Counted from the stretch's first letter, positions 23,820 through 37,925 are shown. The stretch is 64,000 bases of DNA from Clarkia xantiana subsp. parviflora (GCA_036873135.1 JAPTYO010000007.1:20628763-20692762), one strand, 5' to 3'. The notes: generated by a model from the sequence alone, not told the origin. Made by a program: numbers and translations.

Positions 23820-26150
23820 GTTTTACCAAGTTTCAATGTTTTTGTTGTCCGTTTCTTTTGTATTTTATTTGGTTGTCTCTTTAATTCCTCTATTATTATT
23901 ATACAAGCACCTAATTAATTATTCAATAGTCAACTATAATTATTATTTTTTTCAATTAAAATGAAAAGGTCAGTAGGAAGATTCTACATCATCGCACTAT
24001 GTAATGTTCAAACTATTTCATTTATGGTTTGCATTTTTTCCGATCAGACTTAATAAACAACTAATGCATACAAAACATTTTGCATGCATTGACTCTATCA
24101 GTGTAGTCCCAACAACAACCTCTTATAGTTAACATGTCGTTTCGTTAAGCCAAATTTTATTCGTACCTTTTTATATCTGAAACGATATATGAATTAGATG
24201 TAACTGTATTTTAATGAGCTATATTTATTGGATAATATCATTTCCATAGGGATATGACTAGTTCATGGCATAAATAAAAGGATCAAATATTACTTAACTC
24301 CTTTATTTAATAGAGAATTAGATTATTTTGATTTTTCATCTTTGAGATATGTTATGATATGTTTCTTTTTATGTATGAAGAAATTATTCATTTCAATCGT
24401 GACATAAAAAATATATTCTTACAACTTGTATATATATATAAGGAAATAAAATTAAAAATATTGAGTTACATTTAAAAACGTATGCCTGATGCAGCATAAT
24501 CCGCGTACTCGTATATATATAGACTTGAGTAATAGTGTATAAATTAATAAGGTCAAATTAGCAAATTATATAAAGTTAATAATAATTTTGTTGTTGATTC
24601 ATACATGTGAGCAATGGATACCATAGTTGAAGTTTCCTATCTACTTTTTTTTTTCCTGCTGTAATTTCCTATCTACCTGAACCTGATATATATAGATAGT
24701 ACTCTACCAACATTCTCTCTTCCTGAATCTTGTATAAGAAGTATATTTTCTTATACATATTTAAATAAGTTTACATTCTTAGGTTAGGTAGGTAACTATT
24801 CTTTATTTATATATATACACACTACTTTTTTTAACCACTGAGAACACATCATTTATTTGCTACCTACTGAGAACACATCATTTATTTGCTACCTACTAAA
24901 AAGTCGAAATTCTTAATCAAACAATTATGACATATTTGGTTTGTATTAGCTAAGTATCGATTAAAATATTTTAATATATGTTAAGTTAATAAAATATTTA
25001 GAATGAAATATGTATTAATATATTATAATACGATGTTAGAATGAAATATGTATTATAGTATATTTATAAATTGATTAAATATCTATACATGCATTTTTTA
25101 ATATAAAAGTAACTTCAATCATTTTAAATGTTTTTTTTACTGCTAATTATTTTAAAATATTTAAGAAAATAAAAACATGGACATAATAATTTATAATTAT
25201 GAATTGTGGACATTATCTATGTCTAATTCTAAATAGTCAATACCACTTATTTTTTATGCATAAATATCAATTTAATATATATATATGTGTGTTAAAATAA
25301 AAGGAAGAAGTGAACAATTTTTTTTTTTTAAATTAATCTACCTTTTTCTACTTGAAGTGAAAAATAAAATACATTTTGTATTGATTAAAATATATTTTGT
25401 AATCTCAGAGTTTAATTCATTTCTCAAATGACTTTCTTTAATCCACCTTATTAGCAATAAAATATTAATTATTTAAAGAGAAACAATAACCGATAAAAAT
25501 ATTTTATTATTAAACTTTTCAATAATCACTAATAATGTACTAGTATTAATTATGAAATTAATTAATTTGAAATTAAAAAATTAGTTATGAAATAGCGTGG
25601 TAACATAATGCATTTTTTAAATTTAAAGAATGTATTATGAAAAAAATATATAAGTTATTTAAGAAATACTATGTAAAATTATTATAATAATTATTTTTCA
25701 TATATTACATAAAAAATATGATGTACTCACAATTATGTAGTGTTGTGCTACTTAATCGATATATAATTTAATTGAGTCTTGAAAATGACTGATAATTTAT
25801 AATAACCAAAATGATTACATGTATATTGTTATCACACGTGAAAAAATATACACTATATATTATTATACATAAAAATGACAAACACACACCACTTCCTATT
25901 CGGATTTAGTTTTGCTGAAATTTAGGTTTTTTTGCCCGAAGAGAATGAGATTTTCGTGTTTTTTTGACAAAAACTTGGAGATTTGAAATTATTAAGACAG
26001 TACGATATGGCACTGCTCCGACCGCGTCTGAGCTGTCAAACTCTGTCCAGTAGTAATCCCCAAAACGAAGGGTACTTCCGGGATTTCAAAAAGAAAATTC
26101 ATGAGGGCTGCGTTCTTTTTCTTGTCCCAGTCTAAACACTTGATTAATTA
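23820..26150. other. AT-rich intergenic DNA upstream of the myosin gene
   Basis: No gene seen. A 29-bp perfect tandem pair (unit ACTGAGAACACATCATTTAT...) lies at 24837-24895. A decayed relative of the Tourist family interior is visible at about 25490-25700. Confidence 0.6.
25490..25700. mobile_element. Decayed Tourist-like MITE remnant
   Basis: The stretch resembles the interior of the 417-bp MITEs: TTTTATTATTAAACTTTTCA, AATTATGAAATTAATTAATT and CATAATGCATTTTTTAAATT align with the corresponding parts of copy 2 with many substitutions. No intact ends or TTA duplication remain, so it is an old copy. Confidence 0.55.
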
Positions 26151-26488
26151 ACGATCGCTGTTAATCAAAATAAAACTTGGTCTTCTTGAGTAGACAGACA
26201 GACAAGAGGCCCAAGAGATTGGAATTTGGAAGAGAAGAGAAGAAGAAACAGCAAACAGTAACAGTAACAACAAACTCCAAGGAATCATTCCCCCAAACAG
26301 AGCCGAATCGAAGAACGTTTTCTTTGCCTTTTCTTCTTTGAATAAATTGAATTCGTTGCCTTTGAAAGCGGTCAGAGCTTCCATATTTTTCGATCCGTGT
26401 TGCCGCGTCAATTGCATAATCTCCATTCTGGGCGCGTATCGCTGGAGGAAGCAAGAGCTCGAGCTCTGTTGCTTGGGAACTTTGATTG

Positions 26489-26542
26489 ATGGTCTTTCTT
26501 CAAGGGATCGGAAGCAGATCGAGAATTGACTGGACTTTCTGA
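26489..26542 (+). promoter_or_regulatory. Possible upstream ORF in the myosin XI 5' leader
   Basis: An ATG at 26489 opens a 17-codon frame ending TGA at 26540-26542, 20 bases before the main ATG at 26563. If transcription begins upstream of 26489, ribosomes would meet it first and it could lower myosin translation. The leader extent is inferred from the absence of other coding signals; conservation is unknown. Confidence 0.35.
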
Positions 26543-26562
26543 TTTGATCAAGTTGGGTCAAG

Positions 26563-29500
26563 ATGGTAAGTTTTAATTTGATTCTCTCTATCTTCTTTCT
26601 GGATTGATCTTAGTTTCTCTATGAGTACGCTTTCTCCTATTTCTTCCATTGCTGGAGCTCAGCTTATTGGTAAAAATTTGACGCCTCTCATTATTAACTC
26701 GACAATGCAAGTGCTGCTTTTCGGCAGTGCTTCCATTTCGGACGATGACAAGAGAAAATTAGGTGGGAGGACTGTTTTTGACTTTAATGGAATCAGTTCT
26801 CGTCTAAGCATTTTTAGGGGTTGATGGGCGTGAATGTAGAAATACAGATTTTGTTAGCCTAGCCCAGGTCTTTTTTTTAAGAAGAAGACTGCTATCCGCT
26901 ATTTGATCGTCTGAGGTGTAAGTTTTGAATTTTGGATCGTCCAAACGGAAATCGTAGCTGGGAGAGGTGAATGATTTTTATCTGATGATAGGTGACTGCT
27001 GTTGCCTAATGGGTCCGCAGGTAGAACTCGAACCAGTGCTTTGCTTTGGTGTAATGCATGGAGAATTGATCTTGTTAAGTCTTATTATTAGCTTTGCAGA
27101 AGCATAAGTTTACTTATGATATTAGATAATTTTAGCTCGATTTGATCTCCAATATGGCCAGTTATATTGGATTTCAAATTCACTTTTGTAAGAGAGCATA
27201 ATTTTTTATTTAGCAGATTGGACTGCTTTTGACCTTAGTGTGAGTGATCTTGCTATTTAACTGGTTGTTTAAGAGGACTAATTTACTTCATTTATATTAG
27301 AATTTGCATTTTTACTATATTCTTTAACTTTAGCGATGAAAGATGGTTGCAAATTGCAACGATTCAATGGGTAGAGCATTGGAACCATTTTGTGGTTCAA
27401 ATGTTGGCCTCTTATATTTTCCTACTCTCTTACCATAATTCGATTCACAGATACTCTTTTTACTCCCTGACCAAGTATCTCAGAGTAATGATGGATTCTT
27501 CATTTCTCTTGCAGACTACTGTTGGTTGTACCGTTTGGGTGGAAGATCCAGAAGAAGCTTGGATAGATGGTGAGGTTCTAGAAGTCAAAGGTGATGAAAT
27601 CAAGGTCCTTTGTACATCTGGCAAGACGGTAAGCACTTCTAATGTTCATGTCTCCAACTTTAGTTTGTATTGTCCAATTGCTCCCGGTTAGTTGATTCCT
27701 TCCTCATTGTTGTCGGATACAGGTTCTTGTAAAGGCGTCAAATGTCTATGCTAAGGATACTGAAGCTCCACCATGTGGAGTTGACGACATGACAAAGCTT
27801 GCTTATTTGCACGAACCTGGAGTCCTCCAAAATTTGAAGTCAAGATATGACATGGACGAAATATACGTAAGTTTCACAAAAAAGAAAAAATCATTCCCGA
27901 ATTTCTGTATTTTCATGATATAAAAAGGCTAATGCACTACACCTTGACTTCAGACATACACAGGAGAAATATTGATTGCTGTAAATCCTTTTAGAAGATT
28001 ACCGCACCTGTACAATAGTGATATGATGGCTCAATATAAAGGGTCTGGTTTCGGTGAGCTGAGCCCGCACCCTTTTGCTGTAGCTGATAATGCATATAGG
28101 TAAATTTAATTAGATTGTCATTTTAATTTTTCTGGACTCACATAAGATCAAATAATACAAAGATGGTATTGCTTGTAGGTTAATGATAAATGATGGAGTC
28201 AGTCAATCCATATTGGTTAGTGGTGAAAGTGGAGCTGGAAAAACCGAGAGTACCAAATTGCTCATGCGTTATCTTGCATACATGGGAGGAAGAGCTACTA
28301 CAGAAGGCACAACTGTAGAGCAGCAAGTTTTACAGGTATCTAATATGTGATGCAAATGTTGCAAATGTATCTTATTTTTCTAAAAAAATAAGAAAATAAA
28401 ATAAAACAAAATTTAGTGTTTCTTTTACTAATAAAAATAAAATATTTATTGGCCAAAAGAAATATTTTAATTTTTCTCCCTTTGCAGTCTAATCCAGTTC
28501 TGGAAGCATTTGGTAATGCAAAGACGGTCCGAAACAACAACTCAAGGTTCGGGGGTTTACGTTCTTTCGTGCTTCCACTTGACATATTCAACTTAAGTGA
28601 TATATCGTAAAAAAGTTGGCTCTGTTTCTTGAAGTACTATTGACTTTCTACTGAATAATTCTTCAGTCGGTTCGGTAAGTTCGTGGAAATTCAGTTCGAC
28701 CAAAACGGAAAGATATCTGGAGCTGCCATAAGGACTTATTTACTGGAACGGTCACGTGTTTGTCAGGTGTCTGACCCTGAGAGAAACTACCACTGTTTCT
28801 ACATGCTTTGTGCTGGTCCACAAGAGGTACGATTTGCATTTGAAGTTGGGTAATGGACGATCGTGGAATATGTATTCGGGTCTAGTTCTACACTGTGGAG
28901 ATTTTTTTTTTTAACACATTGAAGTTGACTTGCAGGAAGTTCAGCGGTACAAATTAGGACATCCTAAGACATTTCATTATCTTAATCAGTCGAATTGCTT
29001 TGAAATAGAAGGGCTTGACGAGGGTAAAGAGTATGCAGAGACACGGAAGGCAATGGAAGTGGTTGGAATAAGTGCTGATGAGCAGGTACAATATTGAGGA
29101 AGTTTTGAGTACACATAGATATGTGGCACTTCCTTTTAATTGACACCCGTTTATGCAGGATGGGATTTTCAGAGTTGTGGCTGCTATTCTGCATCTCGGA
29201 AACATAGAATTTACAAAGGGAGAAGAGAGCGATTCATCAATGCCCAAGGACGAGAAGTCATGGTTTCATTTGAGAACTGCAGCAGAACTTTTTATGTAAT
29301 GAATGAATAATTTTAGATGCATGTGAAAACAATTTGAAATATATTCAAGTTCTTAACGTTTAGGTTTGATTGCTCAGGTGTGATGTGAAATCACTGGAAG
29401 ATTCTCTATGCAAGCGTGTAATTGTTACTCGTGATGAAACTATAACAAAATGGCTAGATCCACAGAATGCAGCTCTAAGCAGAGATGCTCTGGCGAAAAT

Positions 29501-32500
29501 TGTCTACTCGAGGTTATTTGACTGGTAAGTGCATGCAATTTTTTACTAACTGGAAATCGTTCTCTTTCATTTGGAAATTAAATTAGATTTCTTGGTTTAC
29601 AGGCTTGTTGATAAGATTAATACGTCGATTGGTCAAGATCCTGACTCAAAGTCTTTGATCGGTGTGCTAGATATATATGGGTTCGAGAGTTTCAAAACAA
29701 ACAGGTGCTTCACTGCTATATTTCTCTGGATTTAGATATTGAAGATGTTACTTCTCTGAGTCTAAATCATATTCTACCTTATCCATTTGCAGCTTTGAAC
29801 AGTTCTGCATCAATTTGACCAACGAGAAGCTCCAGCAACATTTTAATCAGGTACTTTTCTGGAATGGAACTTTTTGTTCTATTATTTCTCAGCATTGTAG
29901 GTGTTGCTTCATCATTCTAGTTTCTGCCTTTTTTATGATCCTTTGATTCTCTTATCGGCCAGCACGTTTTTAAAATGGAACAAGAAGAGTACACTAAAGA
30001 AGAAATCGACTGGAGCTACATCGATTTTGTTGACAACAAAGATATTCTGGAACTAATTGAAAAGGTCAGTGGAAGTGATGCTATTGCACGTGCCTTGTCC
30101 AAATATTGATTAAGTGTGAGCCTTGTCTAGGATTTTGAGGGAATATCTATTTTTTTTTTCATATTTCTAGATGAATTAGCTTCCATGTTCTCATTTCTTA
30201 TAAATTCATTTATTTTTGCTTTTGGTTTCAGAAACCTGGTGGGATTATTGCTCTTCTTGATGAAGCTTGGTGAGTATTTATAAACGGAATATGATTCAAT
30301 GTTTTTAAATAATTTGATATGCTATGTTATTGAGCTTAATTTCCTTTTAAATTTCTAGCATGTTTCCAAGATCAACACATGAAACATTTGCACAGAAGCT
30401 ATACCAGACATTTAAAAATCATAAGCGGTTCGTCAAGCCCAAACTGTCTCGGACCGACTTTACAATTTGCCATTATGCTGGTGATGTAGGTCCCTCATTT
30501 GTTTACTTTCTTATATTCTATTTTATCCATTTAAAGCACTCCGGTAATTGACTTTGAACTAAAAAAATATATTCAGGTTACCTATCAGACTGAACAGTTC
30601 TTGGATAAGAACAAGGACTATGTCGTGGCCGAACATCAATCACTCTTGAGTGCTTCTAAATGTGTTTTTGTAGCGGGTTTGTTTCCTCTTTTAGCTGATG
30701 AGTCGTCCAAATCAAAATTCTCTTCTATAGGAGCTCGGTTCAAAGTATGATATTATTTTCCTTTACGAAAATCAACAAACATCTATCTATGCTTCATCTT
30801 GGTTCACATTATAATGGTCTGTGCTTATTGGTGTAGCTACAATTACAATCGCTGCTAGAAACTCTGAGTACTACCGAGCCACATTATATCCGTTGTGTTA
30901 AGCCAAATAATCTTCTTAAACCAGCCATCTTTGAGAACAAAAATGTCTTGCAGCAGCTTCGATGTGGGGTAAGATCCATCTGCCACCCTACATAATTTTT
31001 TTATAATTTATTAACTTGTTTTATTTTTTATTTTATAAAAGTGATTGATGTCGATTTTGGGCATATTTTCATTAGGGTGTGATGGAGGCAATTAGGATTA
31101 GTTGTGCTGGATTTCCTACTCGGAGACTTTTTTTTGAATTTGTAGACCGATTTGGGATCCTTGCTCCTGAAGCTATTGACAGAAGGTTGTTACTATTTTT
31201 ATTAATATATATGTATTTCTTTTTAAATTTCCACTTTATTATACATTAGTTGCTCACATATCTATTTTTATTAGTTCCGATGAGGTCACAATCTGTAAAA
31301 GGATTCTAGAGAAGGTCGGACTGCAAGGATATCAGGTACTCAATCTAGTTAATTCTGCTACTCATATTGACTTCTCTCTTACATTTTTTCTCAGACAGCC
31401 TTGTTGAGAAAAGCCTGACATGTGACATAAGATTTGTTGCTTGGTTTTAAGGGATTATCAAATACACTTAAATTCCCTCATTTTTCTCTTTATAAAAAAA
31501 AAAAAAACTGATGTGAGACTTCAACTATAACAAAAAGGATAGATGGACACATCCAACCCAAAATGCTTCTGGTTTTGTGATGGAACCGGTCAGGCTTATA
31601 TTATCTATTTACATTTGCAGATTGGTAAAACAAAAGTATTTCTTAGAGCTGGTCAAATGGCAGATTTGGATGCTCGTAGAACTGAGGTCCTAGGGAGATC
31701 AGCAAGTATTATACAGAGGAAAGTTCGTTCTTATTTGGCAAAGAGAAGCTTCATTGCCGTTCGAAAGACTGCTATTAAGCTTCAAGCTATATGCAGAGGT
31801 ATATAAGTTTCCAGGGTCATGAATAATGAATATGCAGCAAGTATGATGAATAATGAATATATAACTGAGCCTATTTAGCAATATATATATGTATGTATGA
31901 TGGATCCTGCCTTTTTGCTGAGTGTAGGACATCTTGCTCGTCAAACTTATGAGACTAAGCGGCGTGAAGCAGCTTCATTGAGGATTCAAAAAGTTCAGCG
32001 AATGCATATTCATAGAAAAGCATACAAAGATTTGTACTCTGCTTCCATTTCTATTCAAACTGGAATGCGAGGAATGGCTGCTAGAAATGAGCTCCGCTTG
32101 AGAAAGCGAGTTACAGCTGCGATTGTTATTCAGGTTAATAATTCATCTTTATGGCATCATTGTGTTTGTAACTATGTATGTTTAGCTTTAGATGAGCTTT
32201 TACAAGCACTCCATTTCTATCTGTTCATAACTGGACTTATTATTCTGCACTACAGAGTCAATGCCGTAGATTTTTGGCTCGTAAACGGTACCTGGCTTTG
32301 AAGAAGGCTGCACTTACTACACAGTGTGCTTGGAGAGGAAAGGTTGCTCGTATGGAACTGAAGAAACTCAAGATGGTAACTCATGTTTTGCATTTATCGT
32401 TCTCTTTTCCTTTCCCTCCCATATCCAATTTATTTAAGTGAATTCTAATAATATTATGAAATTGGTACATTTATTTCTCTCCAATGTTTTCATTTACAAA

Positions 32501-35500
32501 ATTTTGATCACTTCATAAACAGGCTGCCCGAGAAACTGGAGCTCTTCAAGCTGCGAAAAACAAATTAGAAAAGCAAGTGGAAGAACTGACATGGAGATTA
32601 CAACTTGAGAAACGCATGAGAGTAAGTTAATTTAGCGTTTTTTCGTTACCATCAATAATTAATAACAACCCCTCACAGTTGACATTTTGTGTTTTTACTA
32701 TTTTGTAGGCTGATCTGGAAGAAGCTAAAAATCAAGAGAATGCGAAACTGCAGTCTGCTTTGCAGGAAATGCAGCATGAGTTCAAAGAAACCAAAGCAGC
32801 ATTTCTCAAGGAACGTGAAACTGCAAAACAGGTGGTCCCTGTCATTCAAGAGGTTCCTGTCATTGATAACGAACTGATGGAGAAGCTTAGAAATGAAAAC
32901 ACGACCCTCAAGGTAAGGAGTGTGTACTATTTTCTAGTAATTGGAAGTTTCTGGAGGATTTCATTGTAAATGATTTGATATTTACATTATTTTACTTCCA
33001 GACATTGGTTAGCTCCCTTGAACTGAAAATTGATGAAACGGAGAAAAAGTACGAGGAGACAAAAAAGATTTGTGATGAGAGGTTGAAGCAAGCTTTGGAT
33101 GCCGAGTCGAAGGTGGTGAAGTTGAAAACTGACATGCAAAGGTGCCTTCCCCCCCCCCCCCCCCCCCCCCCCGATTCATGAGCATTTTTTTCCGGATTTT
33201 CAAATATATTTATATATTTCTTCATTTTCATATTTTTCATGTATGGATACTTTTCTACTGCAGGCTTGTGGATAAAATCTCTAATATGGAATCCGAGAAT
33301 CAAGTACTTCGCCATCAAAGTTTGGAGAAACCACCTACAAAAACTCACACAAACAACCCATCAGCTACACCAACTAAGGTAATCATCTTCTACAAAGATC
33401 TTTTGCACCAGAAACCTCTCATTTGAGTTTCTGTCCATCTATGGCTGCTCATGTTTCCTTCTGTAATGCTGCTATCTACTCACAGGTTCAAGAAAATGGT
33501 GAAATTTCAATTGAAGACAACAAGGCAAACGTAATGCTTCTTTGCTCTTTACACTATCTATATTAGTATTTTGTAAGGTATCATAGAACTCCATAGAGTC
33601 AATATTGATGAAGCTATATATACTTACAGGAACAGACTCCATCACCTGTTAAAAAATATGGAACGGAGGCTGATAGCAAGTTCAGGCGATCCCATATTGA
33701 ACGGCAGCAGGTATGCATTTGCATAAATAATTAAATATCGACTTTATAGCATGCTGTGTCATTCTAATGGCATTACTGTCTCTGCAGGAGAGCATTGATG
33801 CGCTCATTGATTGTGTGAAAAAGAACATTGGTTTCAGTCATGGGAAACCTGTTGCTGCATTTACTATTTATAAATGCCTTCTCAATTGGAAATCTTTTGA
33901 AGCTGAACGGACAAGTGTGTTTGATCGTTTGATCCAGATGATAGGCACCGCAATTGAGGTAATTCAAACTGAACAGCTACTTCGTTCTTCATCAAAGTGT
34001 CACTGGTTTCCTTGAAATTCTTAATCTCAGCTATAGAACTCGAAGATTCCTGCAACTTTACATTTATAGTAAATAGGATAATACTTTCATTTGCTTGAAC
34101 TCTTGGAACATTTGTGCAGAGTGAAGATAACAATGATCATATGGCTTATTGGTTGTCGAATACATCAGCACTCTTGTTCTTGCTCCAAAAAAGTTTGAAG
34201 GCACCAGGATCAACAGCAGCTAAAAAACCTCCTGCTCCAACGTCATTGTTTGGGCGTATGACAATGGTACTATGAGTTTTCCTTCACAGTTTATTGAGTT
34301 CTTTTTTTTTTTTTTTTTTTTTTTGGTTTTGCAGTCAAGTTTGTAACTTTTCTTAATGGGATGCTTAAAGTTTTTTTTCCTCTTTTTTGATAAATGCTTG
34401 TTAGGGATTCCGATCATCTCCATCTTCTGCTCATCTCGCGGCTGCTGCAGCAACACTAGTACGCCAAGTCGAAGCAAAGTATCCAGCGTTGCTTTTTAAG
34501 CAGCAGCTCACTGCTTATGTGGAGAAAATCTACGGAATCATTAGAGATAATCTAAAGAAGGAGCTTTCTTCATTACTTGCTCTATGCATTCAGGTATTTT
34601 TTCCTCCTATAAATTTTTGCAGGTTTCTCCACATTCAAATAGTTATTTAGAGTCTAATTCCATATTTTTCATGCATGCCTTATTAGGCACCAAGAACATC
34701 GAAGGGAAGTGTTTTGAGATCAGGAAGGTCCTTTGGGAAAGATTCTCCTTCAAGTCATTGGCAGAACATCATTGAAACCCTCAACACGCTTCTCTGTGCA
34801 CTCAAGGAAAATTTTGTACGGCAATTTGCTCCCTTATTTTCCTTCAGTTCGATATTAATACACCCAAGATATATTAATATGGTTGTTGGTTGGACTGTAG
34901 GTGCCCCCAATTTTGGTGCAGAAGATCTATACACAGACTTTCTCATACATAAATGTACAGTTATTCAATAGGTAATATACTGTTCTTCTTGCCTCTATAC
35001 TCTTGAGCAAAGCTACAGCATTTGAAAATTACACTTGTCAAATTTGTTCAGTCTTCTTCTACGTCGGGAGTGTTGTACTTTTAGCAACGGGGAATATGTA
35101 AAATCCGGGTTGGCTGAGTTAGAGTTATGGTGTGCTTCAGCAAAAGAAGAGGTAATTTATGCAATTCATTTATATATATTTACTATAACTTTAGGAGTTA
35201 GAATTTCTGATTGCATTATCATCGTCCACAATGCAGTATGCTGGGTCCTCATGGGACGAGCTCAAACACATCAGACAAGCGGTCGGGTTCTTGGTATGTC
35301 ACTATAGTAAAAGAATGCTTTGTAGTACTTTTTCGGTTAATTCTCTTTGTTGAATTTATGGTAAATTATCAAATTTGTGAATTACAGGTTATACATCAGA
35401 AGTACAGAATTTCATATGACGAAATCACAAGTGATCTGTGCCCGGTAACTCCCTCTCCGTCCCAATTAGCTTTCTATTTTCAGCATTTTAGAAATGAAGA

Positions 35501-36105
35501 GTTAGCTTCTTGTGTAAGAAGCTAGCTCTCCATATCCCTAACATGCCAGAAGTTCATCAAGACGAAGTTTTTCCTTATATTTTCCAATTCTTGTTGGTGC
35601 AGATCTTGAGTGTTCAGCAGCTATACAGAATATGTACCCTTTATTGGGACGACAGCTATAATACGAAAAGTGTCTCTCCCGGGGTAAGTATAATAAAATA
35701 GAAATGCCTCCCATCTCCGTCCATCAAACTTACTATTTCTAGTGTGTCGACTCGTTTAATTTACGTACTTGTGTGATGTAAATAATGGTATAGGTCATCT
35801 CGAGCATGAGGGTACTCATGACCGAGGACTCAAACAGCGCAGTCAGCAGCTCCTTTTTGTTGGACGACAATTCCAGGTTCAATATATATTGCCACTCACT
35901 TACACAGCTTACTCAAAATAGTAAAAACAGCTATTGATAGATATGGGATGTTCTTGTACTGATAATCATTTCTGGATAATCTATGCACAGCATTCCATTC
36001 TCAGTCGATGAAATCTCCAATGCGCTGTTGGAGAAAGATTTCCAAGACGTCAAACCTGCAGAGGAACTTATCGACCTCCCAGCCTTCCATTTTTTGCAGG
36101 ATTAA
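26563..36105 (+). CDS. Class XI myosin heavy chain
   Basis: An actin motor that drives organelle movement and cytoplasmic streaming in plant cells. Joining 39 coding exons gives 1,500 residues, the usual length for plant myosin XI. Motor: SH3-like start with [16 protein letters not shown]-loop GESGAGKT (151-158); switch I NNNSSRFG (204-211); switch II DIYGFES (429-435); converter end [17 protein letters not shown] (706 onward). Six IQ motifs follow (about 733-873, e.g. [32 protein letters not shown]) for calmodulin-like light chains. Coiled coil from about 874 to 1020 ([22 protein letters not shown], then [15 protein letters not shown]) for dimerisation. A linker leads to the globular DIL-type cargo-binding tail (about 1090-1490: [60 protein letters not shown]), ending FHFLQD and TAA. 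Every junction keeps frame and all active-site motifs are present, so the gene looks functional. The subgroup within class XI is not resolved. Confidence 0.96.
26563..36105 (+). other. Exon map of the myosin XI gene
   Basis: Coding exons: 26563-26565, 27515-27628, 27723-27866, 27954-28099, 28179-28335, 28488-28546, 28667-28826, 28936-29085, 29159-29295, 29378-29524, 29603-29704, 29793-29850, 29963-30064, 30232-30269, 30359-30485, 30577-30744, 30837-30968, 31076-31185, 31275-31335, 31621-31798, 31928-32133, 32256-32375, 32523-32621, 32709-32912, 33002-33141, 33264-33378, 33486-33530, 33630-33710, 33788-33958, 34120-34266, 34405-34593, 34687-34815, 34901-34971, 35052-35151, 35237-35293, 35388-35444, 35603-35683, 35794-35876, 35991-36105. 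Total 4,503 nt. All introns are GT-AG. The first coding exon holds only the ATG, followed directly by GTAAG; a 949-bp intron separates it from the next exon. Confidence 0.9.
33149..33172 (+). repeat. (C)24 homopolymer next to a myosin splice donor
   Basis: A run of 24 C begins eight bases after the exon ending at 33141 (CAAAG|GTGCCTT). It makes the early intron a C tract in the RNA and is a likely hotspot for length change. The donor itself is intact. Confidence 0.95.
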
Positions 36106-36416
36106 GGCTGAGCATGTGACGATCTTAACCATACAGAAGTTCAATGTCTATCGCGAAAAAAGCTTATTTTTTCATTTATTATTATTTATTTATGCATCAT
36201 TATAAAGTATAAAAATATGCACAGTAGCGCAAGGGGAGGATATAGATATTAGCCAATTTGCACAAATTTTGTATTCATTTCGGGTGTTTTTTTTGTTGTT
36301 TCCGCGTCTGTTATGTGAAAGTAATGCTAGAAAGAGAACTACAGGGAGTATATATATCATATATATGTATTGTATTGTTGTTTGGTGACTTGGAGAATTG
36401 CTCCCTCCACCCCAGT

Positions 36417-36758
36417 GTTTCATTGTACAAAGAAATGATTTGTTTTTCTGTTAGCTTGTTTTTCTATTTTTAATGTCTCAACTTTTTTTTTTTTTTTTTT
36501 CTATCTTAAATTAGATGTTTTCACGGGTGCCAATAAATTGATACAAATGAGCTTATGCATAGGTCTGATATTATATTTAAATTAGATGTTTCATTGTACA
36601 AAGAAATGATTTGTATTTCTGTTAGCTTGTTTTACTATTTTTCATGTCTCAACTTGTTTTGTTTTTTTGTTTTTATCTTAAATTAGATGTTTTCACGGGT
36701 GCCAATAATAAATTGATACAAATGAGCTTATGCATAGGTCTGATATTATATTTAAATT
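36417..36758 (+). repeat. 171-bp tandem duplication after the myosin gene
   Basis: Two copies start GTTTCATTGTACAAAGAAAT at 36417 and 36588 and both end in TGATATTATATTTAAATT. They differ in poly-T length and a few bases. It probably sits near the end of the myosin transcript. Confidence 0.85.
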
Positions 36759-36879
36759 GGGCCGAAAGTCCAAGAATTATAAAATGTCGCAACCTCGATC
36801 CTTTTTACATATCAGTAGGTCGGTAAATGGCTGATTTTCTGACGTTGGCTATTACACCTCTAAAATGCATTTTTTAATG

Positions 36880-37170
36880 TTACATTCTCTAAGTGGCCAA
36901 AAAAAAATGTTGCATTCTCTAATGTTGGTTGGCTTTATGATGACTACACCTCTACCATCATGTATATATTTTGAATTGGCATAATGTTGGCTTCCGACGT
37001 TGATAGCCAAAGCATTCTCTAATATTGGTTGGCTTTCCAGGTTTCTCTAATGTTGGCTGGCTTTCCGACGTTTACGACTACACCTCTACAAAGCAGTCTC
37101 TGATGTTGCATTCTCTAATGTTGGTTGGCTTTCCGACGTTGATGACTACATCTCTACCATCATGTATATA
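36880..37170 (+). repeat. Degenerate minisatellite (TTCTCTAATGTTGGTTGGCT unit)
   Basis: Five or so partial repeats of a phrase built from TTCTCTAATGTTGGTTGGCT, TTCCGACGTTGATGACTACA and CCTCTACCATCATGTATATA, in variable order and length. It is non-coding; small frames arise from the repeat. Confidence 0.75.
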
Positions 37171-37925
37171 TTTAATTTGGCATGTTTTTTTACATATAAT
37201 GAAGTATTGAAACACTACACCATATTACACCGATATTACTTTTTCGACTTATATAAACTAGGTCGTATTCTATACCCTATAGAATACCCTATTATATGAG
37301 AAATACATATTGTTGTACCTTTCAATGGTATGACAAACAAAAAATGGTGGGGTGGGTAGATTTGTGTTCGTAAACACTAAATAAGCCACTTGTCCTTTGC
37401 ATAAGTGGATCAATATTGCTATCCACAACAATATTTAGCAGATGCAGATCTCAATTTGTCGAATAGATTCTACTTTCTGTTATGTGCATATTAGCCATTA
37501 TATAGTTCATGCAATAATCTCAGTAATATATTCTTAAAATTTCTAAGTTTAAATGTTCAAAAGAAAGTTTGTAATGTGATTCAACTTATAGACTTTAGCC
37601 TCTTATCTCTAATTGTATCCGAATTCAATATCAATGTTGAGCATTCACAGAACTCTTGAATTGGCGACCTCTTGTTGAGTCAATTATAATTCATTAATCA
37701 ATATTTATGTATTATATATATCCATTTTTATATGTAAAGTATTTATTAGTCAAGGATAAAAGACTAAAGAGCATGACTAGACAGGATTAATGCAAAGGGT
37801 GTGATCAGTAAGAAATATATTGGTTTTATTTTGATGTGAGTCGTGAACGATCTATATGCCGACATTTCCGCCCAAAATTTAGAGGGAAAATAGTCAGAAA
37901 GTCTTGTTTTTGTTATAACTTACAT

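Larger units (their letters stand above)
36106..37925. other. Myosin 3' region and intergenic DNA
   Basis: The myosin 3'-UTR should lie in the first few hundred bases. It is followed by a 171-bp tandem duplication (36417-36758) and a loose minisatellite (36880-37170). No other gene seen. Confidence 0.6.

Noticed and set aside
33142..33426. Proline-rich frame over the C tract
   Set aside because: It is a translation of the (C)24 homopolymer in a myosin intron plus the following exon in its frame.
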